Positions 15,684-24,505 of a stretch of DNA of 41,967 nt are shown here, piece after piece. This DNA is from Agromyces albus (GTDB lineage: Bacteria > Actinomycetota > Actinomycetes > Actinomycetales > Microbacteriaceae). A model generated the notes under the pieces. The model saw nothing but the letters and a program-made list of their open reading frames with translations. It did no database searches and was not told the DNA's origin. The position numbers and the translations under genes were made by a program. The DNA lies in contig NZ_SDPN01000037.1 in the NCBI RefSeq assembly GCF_004134825.1, positions 1 through 41,967 on the forward strand, in the 5' to 3' direction. How positions within the stretch are numbered: position 1 is the first letter of the stretch; each line of letters opens with the position of its first letter.

Positions 15684-17033
15684 ATGAGCTTCCAGACGTC
15701 GACCGCGAAGGTCGACATCACACCGGCGCCCGGCGCGAACCCCTACATGGCCGGATACGGCACGCAAGGCGGCGCCCGCGTCGTCGAACGCGACACGCCG
15801 TTCGCGCAGCCCCTCTACGCGCGATGCGTGATCCTGTGGGACGACGGATTCCCGAATGCGATCGTCTCGCTCGACATCCTGGGAATTCCGCGCGGCGTGC
15901 ACCAGGCGGTGAGGCCGCGCCTCATCAACCTTGCGGGCTGGGCGTCCTCCGACATCGTGCTCGTCGCGACCCACACCCATAACGGGCCCATCGTCGGGGA
16001 CATGCTGAATCCGTATATCTCCTACGGGATCAGCAGCCTCGATCTCGTCGACTCCTACACGAAGTGGCTGCAGGATCGGATCGTCGCCGTCGTGACCCAG
16101 GCGCTTGCCGCCACTCGCACCTCAGTGAGCCTCGAGTACCGGCTGACGTCGGCGAACTTCTCATTCAACCGGGCCGGCAAGCCGACCGTCGAGACGGCGG
16201 TGCCCGTGCTCACGGCGCGCCGCGGCAACGGCACACTCGCCGCGGTGCTGTTCAGCTACGGCTGCCATCCGGTCAGTGCGGGCTGGCAGGAGCAGTGGGA
16301 CGGCGATTGGCCGGCCGAGGCGTGCAACGTCGTCGAGAGCCAGACCGGGGCTTTCGCCCTGTTCATCCCCGGCGCGGCCGGCGACCAGGACCCGACGGGG
16401 GTGCGCAGCTGGGCATTGCGGACCTCCCACGGCAATGCGCTCGGAAATGCCGTCGCCAACTCGGCCAAAGCGGCCGGTCGCGTGCTTCCCGGGCCGCTCT
16501 ACACGCAACTGCGCGAAGTGTCGCTCCCACTCGACATCACCCCGACGTCGGCCAATCTCGCCGCGGTGCGCAGCGCGTTCGCGACCCGGATGCAGAATCC
16601 GGCGGGGCAGCCGGCGTGGTACCAGCGCCACGCTGCCTCGATGATCACGCGTATCGACAGTGGCACGTATGCCACGAGTGTGCCCAATCCCTCGCAAGTG
16701 TGGAAGATCGTCGGCAACCCCACGTTGAAGATGGCATTCGTCGGCGGCGAACTGGTGAGCGGTTACGCAGCGTATTTCCGTGCACGCCACGGTGGGGCGA
16801 ACGAGCTCTTCATCGGCGGGTACGCCAATGAGACCAACTGCTACGTGCCGGCGAACGACTTCCTGCCGCCGTTGGGGCCGTCGGGCGGCAGCTACGAAGG
16901 CGGCTGGGATCCGGACATGCCGGGCATCGCCGGCGGCAGTATGACCGTCTATCCGCAGATCGGCCACTTCCGCGCCGGCACTTCGGGCGTGGAGTCGGCG
17001 GTCATCACTGCGCTGGCCGTGCAGCTCGCCTGA
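15684..17033 (+). CDS. Neutral/alkaline ceramidase-like protein (N-terminal domain only)
   Basis: A 449-residue member of the neutral ceramidase superfamily. ATHTHNGP (His97 and His99) and SYGCHPV supply likely zinc-binding histidines, and GGYANETNCYVP plus YEGGWDPD match the C-terminal part of the catalytic domain. True ceramidases are 650-750 residues, secreted, and carry a GDxSPN nucleophile loop; here the loop reads PGAAGDQDPTG, with no Ser at that point, there is no C-terminal Ig-like domain and no signal peptide. The substrate is therefore uncertain. GGAGAGAGG lies about 9 bases before the ATG. It ends 15 bases from a convergent secreted-protein operon. Confidence 0.88.
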   Translation: MSFQTSTAKVDITPAPGANPYMAGYGTQGGARVVERDTPFAQPLYARCVILWDDGFPNAIVSLDILGIPRGVHQAVRPRLINLAGWASSDIVLVATHTHNGPIVGDMLNPYISYGISSLDLVDSYTKWLQDRIVAVVTQALAATRTSVSLEYRLTSANFSFNRAGKPTVETAVPVLTARRGNGTLAAVLFSYGCHPVSAGWQEQWDGDWPAEACNVVESQTGAFALFIPGAAGDQDPTGVRSWALRTSHGNALGNAVANSAKAAGRVLPGPLYTQLREVSLPLDITPTSANLAAVRSAFATRMQNPAGQPAWYQRHAASMITRIDSGTYATSVPNPSQVWKIVGNPTLKMAFVGGELVSGYAAYFRARHGGANELFIGGYANETNCYVPANDFLPPLGPSGGSYEGGWDPDMPGIAGGSMTVYPQIGHFRAGTSGVESAVITALAVQLA

Positions 17034-17048
17034 GCGCGGCCCGGTCGA

Positions 17049-17576
17049 TCAGCCGGTTCGCTCCAGCCATGCGCCGAATTGGGCGGCCTGCGGGGCCTCG
17101 GGCGCCAGCGCCAACGACGCCATCACGACCGGGCGCCCCAGCTCGGTGAGCTTCGCGTCGAGCGAGGCGGGATCGATGCGGGTGCTGGCCGCCAGGATCA
17201 ACAGGTACAGCGCGCGACGATCATCGACGACCGCCCCGGCCGCCTCGGCGACGTCGACGACCGCGGACTCGTCTGCGGTCAGCTCGAACGTCTCCGCGCC
17301 GATGTAGCGGACGGCGCAGTCGGTGACCCTCATGTACTGCGGGCTCGCCCACACCTGTTCCAGCCTCGTGAGCGGCGCGGACATCGGCAGCGCCGTGATG
17401 ACATCGAATCGGAACCGCGGAGCGTTGGAATCATAGGTCGAAGGAGGCACCGGGACGGCCGGAACGGCCGCGACCGCCGGCGCCGTGGTGAAGGCGAGGG
17501 TGCCGACGGACCACGCCGTCACGATGCCGAGCCGGAGCGCCGTCCGGCGGCTGATGCTGGGAGTGACTCTGGACAT
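17049..17576 (-). CDS. Small exported protein, paralogue of the upstream lipoprotein
   Basis: A 175-residue protein of no family I recognise. The N-terminus SISRRTALRLGIV is a twin-arginine-like signal followed by a hydrophobic stretch and a cleavage-like AVAA near residue 37. The mature part has TRLEQVWASPQYMRVTDC, ETFELTADESAVVDVAEAAG, ILAASTRIDP and LAPEAPQAAQF. The gene just upstream encodes the same blocks in the same order (TRLEEAWASTNYVRIDHC, DFELSEEEAEVASVAEAG, LAACVRIAP, LCPEAPHAGLI), so the two are tandem duplicates with different export signals. The start is 3 bases after the upstream stop. Confidence 0.82.
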   Translation of the reverse strand: MSRVTPSISRRTALRLGIVTAWSVGTLAFTTAPAVAAVPAVPVPPSTYDSNAPRFRFDVITALPMSAPLTRLEQVWASPQYMRVTDCAVRYIGAETFELTADESAVVDVAEAAGAVVDDRRALYLLILAASTRIDPASLDAKLTELGRPVVMASLALAPEAPQAAQFGAWLERTG

Positions 17577-17579
17577 CCG

Positions 17580-18083
17580 TCACTCCCTGGTACCGAGCTC
17601 GGTCTCGATGAGCCCAGCGTGCGGCGCCTCGGGGCACAGCACGAGGGCCGCCTCGAGGATCGACGTGGGCTGGCTCGCCATACCGCGATCTCCCTCGGGA
17701 GCGATTCGCACGCACGCGGCGAGGGTGCGCAGGAAGAGCTCGGTGGGGTCTTCGCCGGGGAGACCGGCTTCCGCCACGCTCGCGACCTCCGCTTCCTCTT
17801 CGCTGAGTTCGAAGTCGCCGGGTTCTGCGGCCCGCGCTTCGCAATGGTCGATGCGCACGTAGTTCGTCGACGCCCAGGCCTCCTCGAGCCGGGTGAACGT
17901 GGCGACCTCGCTGCCGTCGGGGTAGAAGCACTCGATGAGGACGCGCGGCTCGTCTGCGCCGGGGGAGGGCGAGGGGGACCGGGACTCGTCGGGGATCTCG
18001 TTGCCTGCGCATCCCGCGATCGAAAGCATCAGGAGGGCGAGGGCGACCCCTCCCTGACGGCCGAGCGCGACGTGCGGAGTCAT
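17580..18083 (-). CDS. Small lipoprotein, paralogue of the downstream exported protein
   Basis: A 167-residue protein. The signal VALALLMLSIAGC ends in a lipobox (SIAGC), so it is expected to be anchored to the outer face of the membrane. A short acidic/Pro-Ser linker (DESRSPSPSPGADEP) is followed by a domain shared with the downstream gene: FTRLEEAWASTNYVRIDHC, then FELSEEEAEVASVAEAGLPGE, LRTLAACVRIAP and LCPEAPHAG. The ATG overlaps the stop of the large FG-GAP gene (ATGA), so all three are one operon. The function is unknown. Confidence 0.83.
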   Translation of the reverse strand: MTPHVALGRQGGVALALLMLSIAGCAGNEIPDESRSPSPSPGADEPRVLIECFYPDGSEVATFTRLEEAWASTNYVRIDHCEARAAEPGDFELSEEEAEVASVAEAGLPGEDPTELFLRTLAACVRIAPEGDRGMASQPTSILEAALVLCPEAPHAGLIETELGTRE

Positions 18084-20995
18084 GAGATCACCGTCATCCC
18101 GCCCCAGCCGGAACCGATCTGGCGCTTCTGGAGCCACCCTCCCGTGCCGTTGCCCGGGTAGAGCAGCAGGTGCCCGGCGTTGTCACGGGCGATCACGTCG
18201 GGCTTGCCGTCGCCATTGACATCGCCAGGCCCGAAGATCGCCGTCATGTTGCTCCAGCCGGAGCCGATCTGGCGCGTGGTGAGCCAGCCTCCGCTTCCGT
18301 TGCCCGGATAGAGGAACATCCGTCCGGAGCTGTCCCGTGCAATGACGTCGGGCTTGCCGTCGCCGTCCCAGTCGCCTGGTCCGAAGATCGCGGTCATCGT
18401 CTGCCAACCCGCGCCGACCAGGCGCGGCTGCAGGAACCAGCCCGCTCCATTTCCCGGGAAGAGTATGAGGTGGCCCGCGCCGTCCCGCGCGAGGATGTCG
18501 GACTTGCCGTCGCCATCCCAGTCGCCCGGGCTGAAGAGCGCCGTGAACGGGGCCCACCCGGTGCCGGGGTTCTCAGCCACGCCGATGTTTCCGGCGCCGT
18601 CTCCGCGGTGGAGCCGAAGCTCTCCCCCGCTGCTCCGCGCGAGGAGGTCGGGCTTGCCGTCGCCGGTCCAATCGCCGGGCGTGACGATCGCGTTGATATC
18701 GCTCCATCCCGTGGCCATGACGTGCGAGCCCAGCCAGCCACCGGATCCGTCGCCACGATAGAGCCACAGCTCGCCCGCGCCGGTGAGCGCGACGATGTCG
18801 ACCTTGCCGTCGCCGTCGTAGTCATGCGGATGGCTCGACGGCGGGGGCGGTGGCGGTGAGGTGCGCACGACGTAGGTCTGTGAGGCCGGGGCAGAGGCGT
18901 TGCCGGCGGCATCGACGGCGAAGTAGCGCAACGTGAAGGCGGCCGTCAGGGTGATCGGGCCGCTGTACTGCGCGGATGCCGTGGTCGGATTGTCGCCGTT
19001 GGTGGTGAAGTAGATCGTCGCGGCCTCGTTGGCAGCCAGCGTAATCTGCTGCCCGGCGTCGTACGCGCCCCCAGCCGGAGTGGCAGTCACGACAGGCGCC
19101 GTGGTGTCGGGGACGCTGAACTGGAATGTGCGCGTCGCCGTTCCGGTGTTGCCGACCGCATCGCGTGCCTCGACGACGAAGGTGTGCGAACCGGCGGTCA
19201 GGCCCGTGTAGCTTCGGGGCGAGGTGCAGGTCTCGAACGGCAGCGCATCGATCCGACAACGGTACGTGAGGCCGGATTCGGATCCCGCCGAGAACTCGAA
19301 CGTCGCCGTACCGGTGAGCGTCTGGCCGTCGGCGGCGGGCGCAGTGATCACCGGCACGGGCGCCGTCAGGTCGACGGTGAACGTCGACGTGACGGGCGCG
19401 CTCACATTGCCGACGCGGTCGGTCGCGGTGACGCGCAGCGAGTGCGTGCCCGAGGTCGTGAAGGTCAGGGTGTCTCCCGACTTGCACACTGCGCCAATAG
19501 ACGTCGGCGCCGCGTCGACAGCGCAGCGGAGGACCGCGCCCGCCTCCGCCGTGACGTTCAGCACGACCGACCTGCCGATGGTCGATCCCGTCGCCGGCGC
19601 GACGATCGTGGGAGTGGCCGGGGATGTCGTATCCACGGTGAACGCGGCCTCGACGGGCGTGCCCGTTGCGCCGACCCGCACCGAGAATCGGTGTGCGCCG
19701 TCTGTGAGCGGCTGCGACGCCGTCACGTCGCCGACCGCGCAACCTGCCCAGTTCGCGTTGTCGAAGGCGCATTGGAGTGACACTCCGCCGTCCACGGCGA
19801 CCTTGAAGGTCGGCGTCGCGTCATTCGTGATCGCCGGATCAGGCGCCGGCGACCCGTCGGCCATGGTCGGACCCGCGACGATGCGTGGCAGGACCTCACC
19901 GAGCAGGTAGGCGAAGCCCTTGCCGACCAGCGCCGGTGACGCGAGGAGCCCCGGATCGTCCGCGGCGAGCACGAGCGTCTTGCGCACGGCGATGCCGCCG
20001 ACGCGGCTGAACCCGGCGGCCCAGTTCGCCTCGACCTGCCCGGTCTGGGTGATGACTCGCGTGATCGAGTCGCCGCCGGCCGCGGTCGCCGCTGCCTTGC
20101 CCGCGTAGAGGACGCTCGTCGCGGGGTCGAAGTGCAGTCGCGCCACGTCACCGACGGGGAACGATGCGGTCGGCGATGCCATCGACTGACCGCTGAGCGG
20201 CGGGCGGAACGAGGTGAGCCCGGACGCTTCCGCCACGTAGACGGTGACCCGGCCGGTGGAATCGGCCGCACCCGCCGCGATCGCACGCGCACCGTTGGCG
20301 CCGAGGGATGCGACCGTCTGGATGGTCGGTTGGGTGGACGCGGGGCTCACGATACGCACGACGCTGCGGGCGCGCTCGAAGGCGACATAGGCGTTCCGGT
20401 CGGGCCCCACCGAGACGGCCACGGGGCGCAGGTCGCCGCCGTAGATCGTGAGCGTGCTGGCGTACCGGAAGGTGCCGGACGGCGCGTCCCAGCGCGCCCG
20501 CATCACGAACGAGGAGTTCGCGGCGGCATCCGGAACGAGCGCGAGCTCGTCACCGCTGCCCGGCGTCTGCGGAGTCGGGTCGAGCAGTGCAGGGGCGCCG
20601 GGCTTCACCGGGCCTTTCTGCGGGGCCCCGGCGGAGCCGCCGAGGCACGTCGACGCCTCGATACTCCCCGGCGTCGACCCGGTGGTCTCGACGATGCGAC
20701 AGAAGCCGCGTTGCGCGTCCGAGATCCACAGGCGGCCTGCCGGGTCGACGAGCAGGCCGCCCGCGGCGGTGATGCCCTGTGCGATGCTCCGGCGCGGCTG
20801 GTCGGCAAGCGAAGCCGGGCTCGCGCCCGTGACCGTGAGGCCGACGGCGACGATGGCGGCGAGCATCCAGGCCAGGGCTCGGCGGAGGAGGGAACGCGGC
20901 TCGGGGGTCGATCCGATGCCGAGTTCTTCGTGACGCGCATTCGGGTATGCAGCAGCCACCGGGTCCCCTCGGGTTGGGACGGTGATCGGGTACAC
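18080..20995 (-). CDS. Large secreted FG-GAP/VCBS-repeat protein with Ig-like domains
   Basis: A 971-residue exported protein. A hydrophobic signal (about 44-65, ending ASPASLA) follows a long N-terminal region. Residues 70-375 look like a beta-propeller of NHL type (GGLLVDPAGRLWISDAQRGF; VSVGPDRNAYVAFERARSVV). Residues 380-650 hold Ig-like domains of the kind DTTSPATPTI, with paired Cys. A chitobiase C-terminal-like domain (AGQQITLAANEAATIYFTTNG, about 655-725) and a Pro-rich linker follow. Five FG-GAP repeats of about 49 residues end the protein, each with a DxDGDGKxD Ca-binding loop. Such domains usually bind cell-surface or extracellular ligands. The GTG at 20995 is tentative: no good ribosome site, and the N-region is long for a signal peptide. 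Confidence 0.85.
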   Translation of the reverse strand: MYPITVPTRGDPVAAAYPNARHEELGIGSTPEPRSLLRRALAWMLAAIVAVGLTVTGASPASLADQPRRSIAQGITAAGGLLVDPAGRLWISDAQRGFCRIVETTGSTPGSIEASTCLGGSAGAPQKGPVKPGAPALLDPTPQTPGSGDELALVPDAAANSSFVMRARWDAPSGTFRYASTLTIYGGDLRPVAVSVGPDRNAYVAFERARSVVRIVSPASTQPTIQTVASLGANGARAIAAGAADSTGRVTVYVAEASGLTSFRPPLSGQSMASPTASFPVGDVARLHFDPATSVLYAGKAAATAAGGDSITRVITQTGQVEANWAAGFSRVGGIAVRKTLVLAADDPGLLASPALVGKGFAYLLGEVLPRIVAGPTMADGSPAPDPAITNDATPTFKVAVDGGVSLQCAFDNANWAGCAVGDVTASQPLTDGAHRFSVRVGATGTPVEAAFTVDTTSPATPTIVAPATGSTIGRSVVLNVTAEAGAVLRCAVDAAPTSIGAVCKSGDTLTFTTSGTHSLRVTATDRVGNVSAPVTSTFTVDLTAPVPVITAPAADGQTLTGTATFEFSAGSESGLTYRCRIDALPFETCTSPRSYTGLTAGSHTFVVEARDAVGNTGTATRTFQFSVPDTTAPVVTATPAGGAYDAGQQITLAANEAATIYFTTNGDNPTTASAQYSGPITLTAAFTLRYFAVDAAGNASAPASQTYVVRTSPPPPPPSSHPHDYDGDGKVDIVALTGAGELWLYRGDGSGGWLGSHVMATGWSDINAIVTPGDWTGDGKPDLLARSSGGELRLHRGDGAGNIGVAENPGTGWAPFTALFSPGDWDGDGKSDILARDGAGHLILFPGNGAGWFLQPRLVGAGWQTMTAIFGPGDWDGDGKPDVIARDSSGRMFLYPGNGSGGWLTTRQIGSGWSNMTAIFGPGDVNGDGKPDVIARDNAGHLLLYPGNGTGGWLQKRQIGSGWGGMTVIS
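18083..18830 (-). repeat. Five tandem FG-GAP repeat units
   Basis: About 147-150 bases per unit. Protein units begin YDGDGKVDIVAL, WTGDGKPDLLAR, WDGDGKSDILAR, WDGDGKPDVIAR and VNGDGKPDVIAR, each ending in a GxGW...PG turn. Units 4 and 5 are most alike (both carry TRQIGSGW or KRQIGSGW), which suggests recent duplication at the C-terminal end. Each DxDGDGKxD loop can bind calcium. Confidence 0.85.
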
Positions 20996-21153
20996 GATCC
21001 GGGTAAGAATCGCGCATTTTATTCGGGTATCGTGAGAATACCTCGATGCACTATTCTCCCGCGCTTCCCCATTCGGGGGGACTTTTTCTTGCGTTTCGAG
21101 GCCGCGACCATCTCCGATCCGGCGCGAGCTCCCGCTCCTGCGAGAATCGATGC

Positions 21154-22266
21154 ATGACCGAAGCCCTCGACCCGGCCGCTCTCCGGTACGCCAGGCAGCG
21201 CGTTCTGCCCGGTTTCGGCACGCAGGGCCAGCGCCGGCTCGCCGACGCGCACGTCGTCGTGCTCGGCGCCGGCGGGCTCGGCAGTGCCGTGCTTCCGGCG
21301 CTCGTGGCCGCGGGAGTCGGCCGGCTCACCGTCGTCGACGACGACCACGTCGACACCACGAACCTGCACCGCCAGACGCTGCACACTCCCGCCGATGTCG
21401 GGCGGCCCAAGGTCGAGTCGGCGGCGGATGCCGCGGCGGCACTCTCGCCCGAGACCACGGTCGTGCCCGTGGCCGCACGATTCACCGCCGGCGACGCCGA
21501 CGGGTTGCTCGCCGATGCCGACCTCGTGATCGACGGCACCGACGACATCCTCACGCGCTACGTCGCCGACGATGCCGCGGCTCGCGCCGGCATCCCGCTC
21601 GTCTGGGGATCGGCGGCGAAGTTCTCCGGACAGGTCGGCGTCTCATGGGAGGCGCGCGGCGTCTCCTACCGCGACCTGTTCCCCGAGCCGCCCGCCGACG
21701 CGGGGCTCAGCTGCGAGATCGACGGCATCCTTCCCACCGTGTGCACGGTGACCGGCGGCATGATGGCGAGCGAGGCGCTGAAGCTCCTCACCGGGGTGGG
21801 CGAGCCGCTCCTCGGCCGCGTCGTCGTCTACGACGCGCTCTCGGGGCGCATGCGCGAGATCGCCTATCGGCGGGCGGCGGAGGTGCCGGTTGGGGATCGC
21901 CCGCAGGGCCAGTCTCGAAATGCGGATGCCGCGACGGTGGGGTTCGCGACCAGCGAGATCGAGCCGGCCGCGCTCGCCGACGAGCTCGCGTCCGACGCGC
22001 CGCCGCTCGTGCTCGACGTCCGCGAGCCGTGGGAGGCCGACATCGCCACGATTCCCGGCTCCGTGCTGATCCCGCTCGGCGATCTCGGCGAGCGTCTCGG
22101 CGAGCTCGACCCCGCGGCATCCGTCGTCGTCTACTGCCACCTCGGCGTGCGCTCGAACTATGCAGCGCGGCAACTCGCGAGCGTGGGCTTCGGGCACGTG
22201 CGCAACCTCGCGGGCGGCATCGACGCCTGGTCGCGCAGCATCGATCCCGCGGTGGCGAGGTACTGA
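21154..22266 (+). CDS. moeZ: MoeZ: MoeB-like adenylyltransferase with rhodanese domain
   Basis: A 370-residue fusion. Residues 1-245 are a ThiF/MoeB adenylyltransferase with VVLGAGGLGSAVL (nucleotide loop), VVDDDHVDTTNLHRQ, GTDDILTRYVADDAA and TVCTVTGGMMASEALKLL. Residues 270-368 are a rhodanese domain with active-site Cys in VVVYCHLGVRSNYAA. In actinobacteria MoeZ adenylates and sulfurylates the C-terminal Gly of MoaD (and often CysO). Here moaD lies 12 kb away. ATG 21154 is the family start; GAGAAT six bases upstream could be a -10 for a leaderless message. The stop overlaps the moeA ATG by one base. Confidence 0.93.
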   Translation: MTEALDPAALRYARQRVLPGFGTQGQRRLADAHVVVLGAGGLGSAVLPALVAAGVGRLTVVDDDHVDTTNLHRQTLHTPADVGRPKVESAADAAAALSPETTVVPVAARFTAGDADGLLADADLVIDGTDDILTRYVADDAAARAGIPLVWGSAAKFSGQVGVSWEARGVSYRDLFPEPPADAGLSCEIDGILPTVCTVTGGMMASEALKLLTGVGEPLLGRVVVYDALSGRMREIAYRRAAEVPVGDRPQGQSRNADAATVGFATSEIEPAALADELASDAPPLVLDVREPWEADIATIPGSVLIPLGDLGERLGELDPAASVVVYCHLGVRSNYAARQLASVGFGHVRNLAGGIDAWSRSIDPAVARY

Positions 22267-23495
22267 TGGCCGGCCGCATCTCGGTCGACGAGCACGCCGC
22301 GTTCATCCGCTCGCTCCTCTCGGGTCTCGGCGCCCGGCCCACTGAACGCGTCGCGCTCGCCGACGCGCTCGGCCGTATCACCGCGTCGCCGGTCGAGTCG
22401 CCGATCCCACTGCCGCCGTTCCGGAACTCGCAGATGGACGGCTTCGCCGTGCGGGCCGCGGATGTCGCGGATGCCCCGGTGACCCTGCCGGTCGACGGGG
22501 AGGTCGCCGCTGCCGCGGGCACGACGGCGCCACTCGTGCCCGGCACCGCCGTGCGAATCATGACGGGGGCTGCGGTGCCCGACGGCGCCGATGCGATCGT
22601 GCCCGTCGAGGACACCGAGCCCGTCGAGCGCACGGAGGCCGCCGACGAAGGAGACCCCGGCGTCGGCGCGGTGCGCATTCTTCATGCGCGAGCCGCAGGT
22701 GCGTTCGTGCGCGAAGCCGGATCCGACCTCGCTGCGGGCGCCGACGTGCTGCCGCCGGGCCTGAGGCTCGCCTCCCGCCATCTCGCGGCGGCCGCGGCAT
22801 CCGGCCTCACCGAACTCCTCGTGCGCGAGCGAGTGCGCGTCGCCGTCGTGAGCACGGGCAGCGAACTCGTTGAGCCTGGCACGCCGCTCGGCCCCGGCGA
22901 GATCCCCGACGCGAACGGCGTCGCGCTCGCTTCCGCCGCCCGTGCGGCCGGAGCGCTCGTCGTGCATTCGGGCCGTGTGCGCGACGACGTCGAGCGGCTG
23001 CGCGCCGAGCTCGACGCGGCCGTCGACGCGGGCGCCGAACTCGTGGTGACGAGCGGCGGCATCTCCATGGGCGCCTACGAGGTGGTGCGCGAGCTGCTCG
23101 AGCCGCTCGGCGCCTGGGTCGGCTCCGTGGCCATGCAGCCCGGCGGACCGCAGGCGACGGCGGGCTACCGCGGCATGCCGGTGATCTGCTTCCCCGGCAA
23201 TCCCGTGAGCGCGCAGCTCTCGTTCGAACTGTTCGTCGCTCCCGCTTTGCGCGCGATGGCGGGGCTGCCGTCGGCCCGCACCGAGCGGCTCGCGCTCGCC
23301 GAGGACGTGCGGTCGGTGGTGGGCAAGCGGCAGTTCCTTCGCGGGCGCCGCACCGCTGACGGCCTCGTCGTGCCGGTCGGAGGCGCCGGTTCGCACCTCG
23401 TCGCGACACTCGCGGCATCCGAACTGCTCATCGTCGTGCCCGAAGACGTCGAGGCGCTCGACGCCGGCGCGATCGTCGATACCGTGTTCCTATGA
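22266..23495 (+). CDS. moeA: Molybdopterin molybdenumtransferase MoeA
   Basis: A 409-residue enzyme that inserts molybdate into adenylylated molybdopterin. Segments include FRNSQMDGFAVRAAD (about 55-69), RIMTGAAVPDGADAIVPVE, VAVVSTGSELVEPG, TSGGISMGAYEVV (cofactor-binding loop) and ICFPGNPVSAQLSFELFV. Length and order match actinobacterial MoeA. It overlaps moeZ by one base (TGATG) and the moaC fusion by four (ATGA), so the whole block from moeZ to moaE is one transcription unit. Domain IV at the C-terminus (RQFLRGRRTADGLVVPV) is intact. Confidence 0.95.
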   Translation: MAGRISVDEHAAFIRSLLSGLGARPTERVALADALGRITASPVESPIPLPPFRNSQMDGFAVRAADVADAPVTLPVDGEVAAAAGTTAPLVPGTAVRIMTGAAVPDGADAIVPVEDTEPVERTEAADEGDPGVGAVRILHARAAGAFVREAGSDLAAGADVLPPGLRLASRHLAAAAASGLTELLVRERVRVAVVSTGSELVEPGTPLGPGEIPDANGVALASAARAAGALVVHSGRVRDDVERLRAELDAAVDAGAELVVTSGGISMGAYEVVRELLEPLGAWVGSVAMQPGGPQATAGYRGMPVICFPGNPVSAQLSFELFVAPALRAMAGLPSARTERLALAEDVRSVVGKRQFLRGRRTADGLVVPVGGAGSHLVATLAASELLIVVPEDVEALDAGAIVDTVFL

Positions 23496-24505
23496 CCCAG
23501 CTCACCCACCTCGACGACGACGGCCGTGCACGCATGGTCGACGTCGGCGCGAAGCCCGTGACCCGGCGCGTCGCCATCGCCGAGGGCCGCCTCGACACGA
23601 CTGCCGAGGTCGTCTCGCTCGTGCGCAGCGACGGACTCAAGAAGGCCGACGTGCTGCCCACCGCACGCATCGCGGGCATCTCGGGAGCGAAGCGCACGAG
23701 TGAGCTCATCCCACTCGCGCACATCGTGCCGCTCGACGCCGTGTTGATCGAGTTCGGCTTCGAGGAGCGGGCGATCATGATCCGCGCGACGGTCTCCACG
23801 ACCGCGCGCACCGGCATCGAGATGGAGGCGCTCACCGCCGTCGCAATCGCTGGGCTCACGCTGCACGACATGGTGAAGGCCGTCGACCCCGCGGCCGAGC
23901 TCGGCGGCATCCGCCTTGTCGAGAAGCGCGGCGGCAAGCGTGGCGTCTGGCGAGCGGATGCCACGGCAACGGGCGCTGCGGATGCCGCGGGCGGCGCGAG
24001 CCCCGCCGGCCGTGCCGTCGCCCTCGTCGTCTCCACACGGGCAGCAGCCGGCGCCGCGGAGGACACGACCGGACCGGCCATCGCGTCATGGTTGCGCGCG
24101 CAGGGCTTCGACGCCGGGGAGCCGCGAGTCGTCGCCGACGCCGACGTGGCCGACGCTCTGCGCGACGCCCTCGCCGACGCGCCGGCGGTGGTCATCACGA
24201 CGGGTGGCACCGGGGTGAATCCGGGAGACCGCACCCCTGAGGCGACCCGGGCGGTGCTCGACCAAGAGCTGCCCGGCGTGGCCGAGGCGATCCGCGCCGC
24301 GGGCCTTGCGGCGACCCCCACGGCGGCGCTCAGCCGGGCGCTCGCCGGAGTCGCCGGTCGCACGATCGTCGTGAACCTCCCCGGCTCGAGCGGCGGGGTC
24401 GCCGACGGGCTCCGCGTGCTCGAGACCCTTCTGCCGCACCTCGTCGACCAGGTCGCCGGCGGCGACCACGCGCGGAAGTCGTCGCAAGGGGCATCCGATG
24501 CCTGA
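23492..24505 (+). CDS. moaC: MoaC-Mog fusion (cyclic pyranopterin synthase and MPT adenylyltransferase)
   Basis: A 337-residue fusion. Residues 1-155 are MoaC, which with MoaA makes cyclic pyranopterin monophosphate: MVDVGAKPVTRRVAIAEG, ARIAGISGAKRTSELIPLAH, GIEMEALTAVAIAGLTLHDMVKAVD and VEKRGGKRG. After an Ala/Gly linker (157-170), residues 172-325 are a MogA/MoaB-type domain: VVITTGGTGVNPGDRTPEAT and IVVNLPGSSGGVADGL. The usual LIPLCHPL of MoaC reads LIPLAHIVPL: the His is kept, the Cys is Ala. The fusion explains why no separate mog or moaB gene lies nearby. It overlaps moeA by four bases and moaE by eight. Confidence 0.93.
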   Translation: MTQLTHLDDDGRARMVDVGAKPVTRRVAIAEGRLDTTAEVVSLVRSDGLKKADVLPTARIAGISGAKRTSELIPLAHIVPLDAVLIEFGFEERAIMIRATVSTTARTGIEMEALTAVAIAGLTLHDMVKAVDPAAELGGIRLVEKRGGKRGVWRADATATGAADAAGGASPAGRAVALVVSTRAAAGAAEDTTGPAIASWLRAQGFDAGEPRVVADADVADALRDALADAPAVVITTGGTGVNPGDRTPEATRAVLDQELPGVAEAIRAAGLAATPTAALSRALAGVAGRTIVVNLPGSSGGVADGLRVLETLLPHLVDQVAGGDHARKSSQGASDA

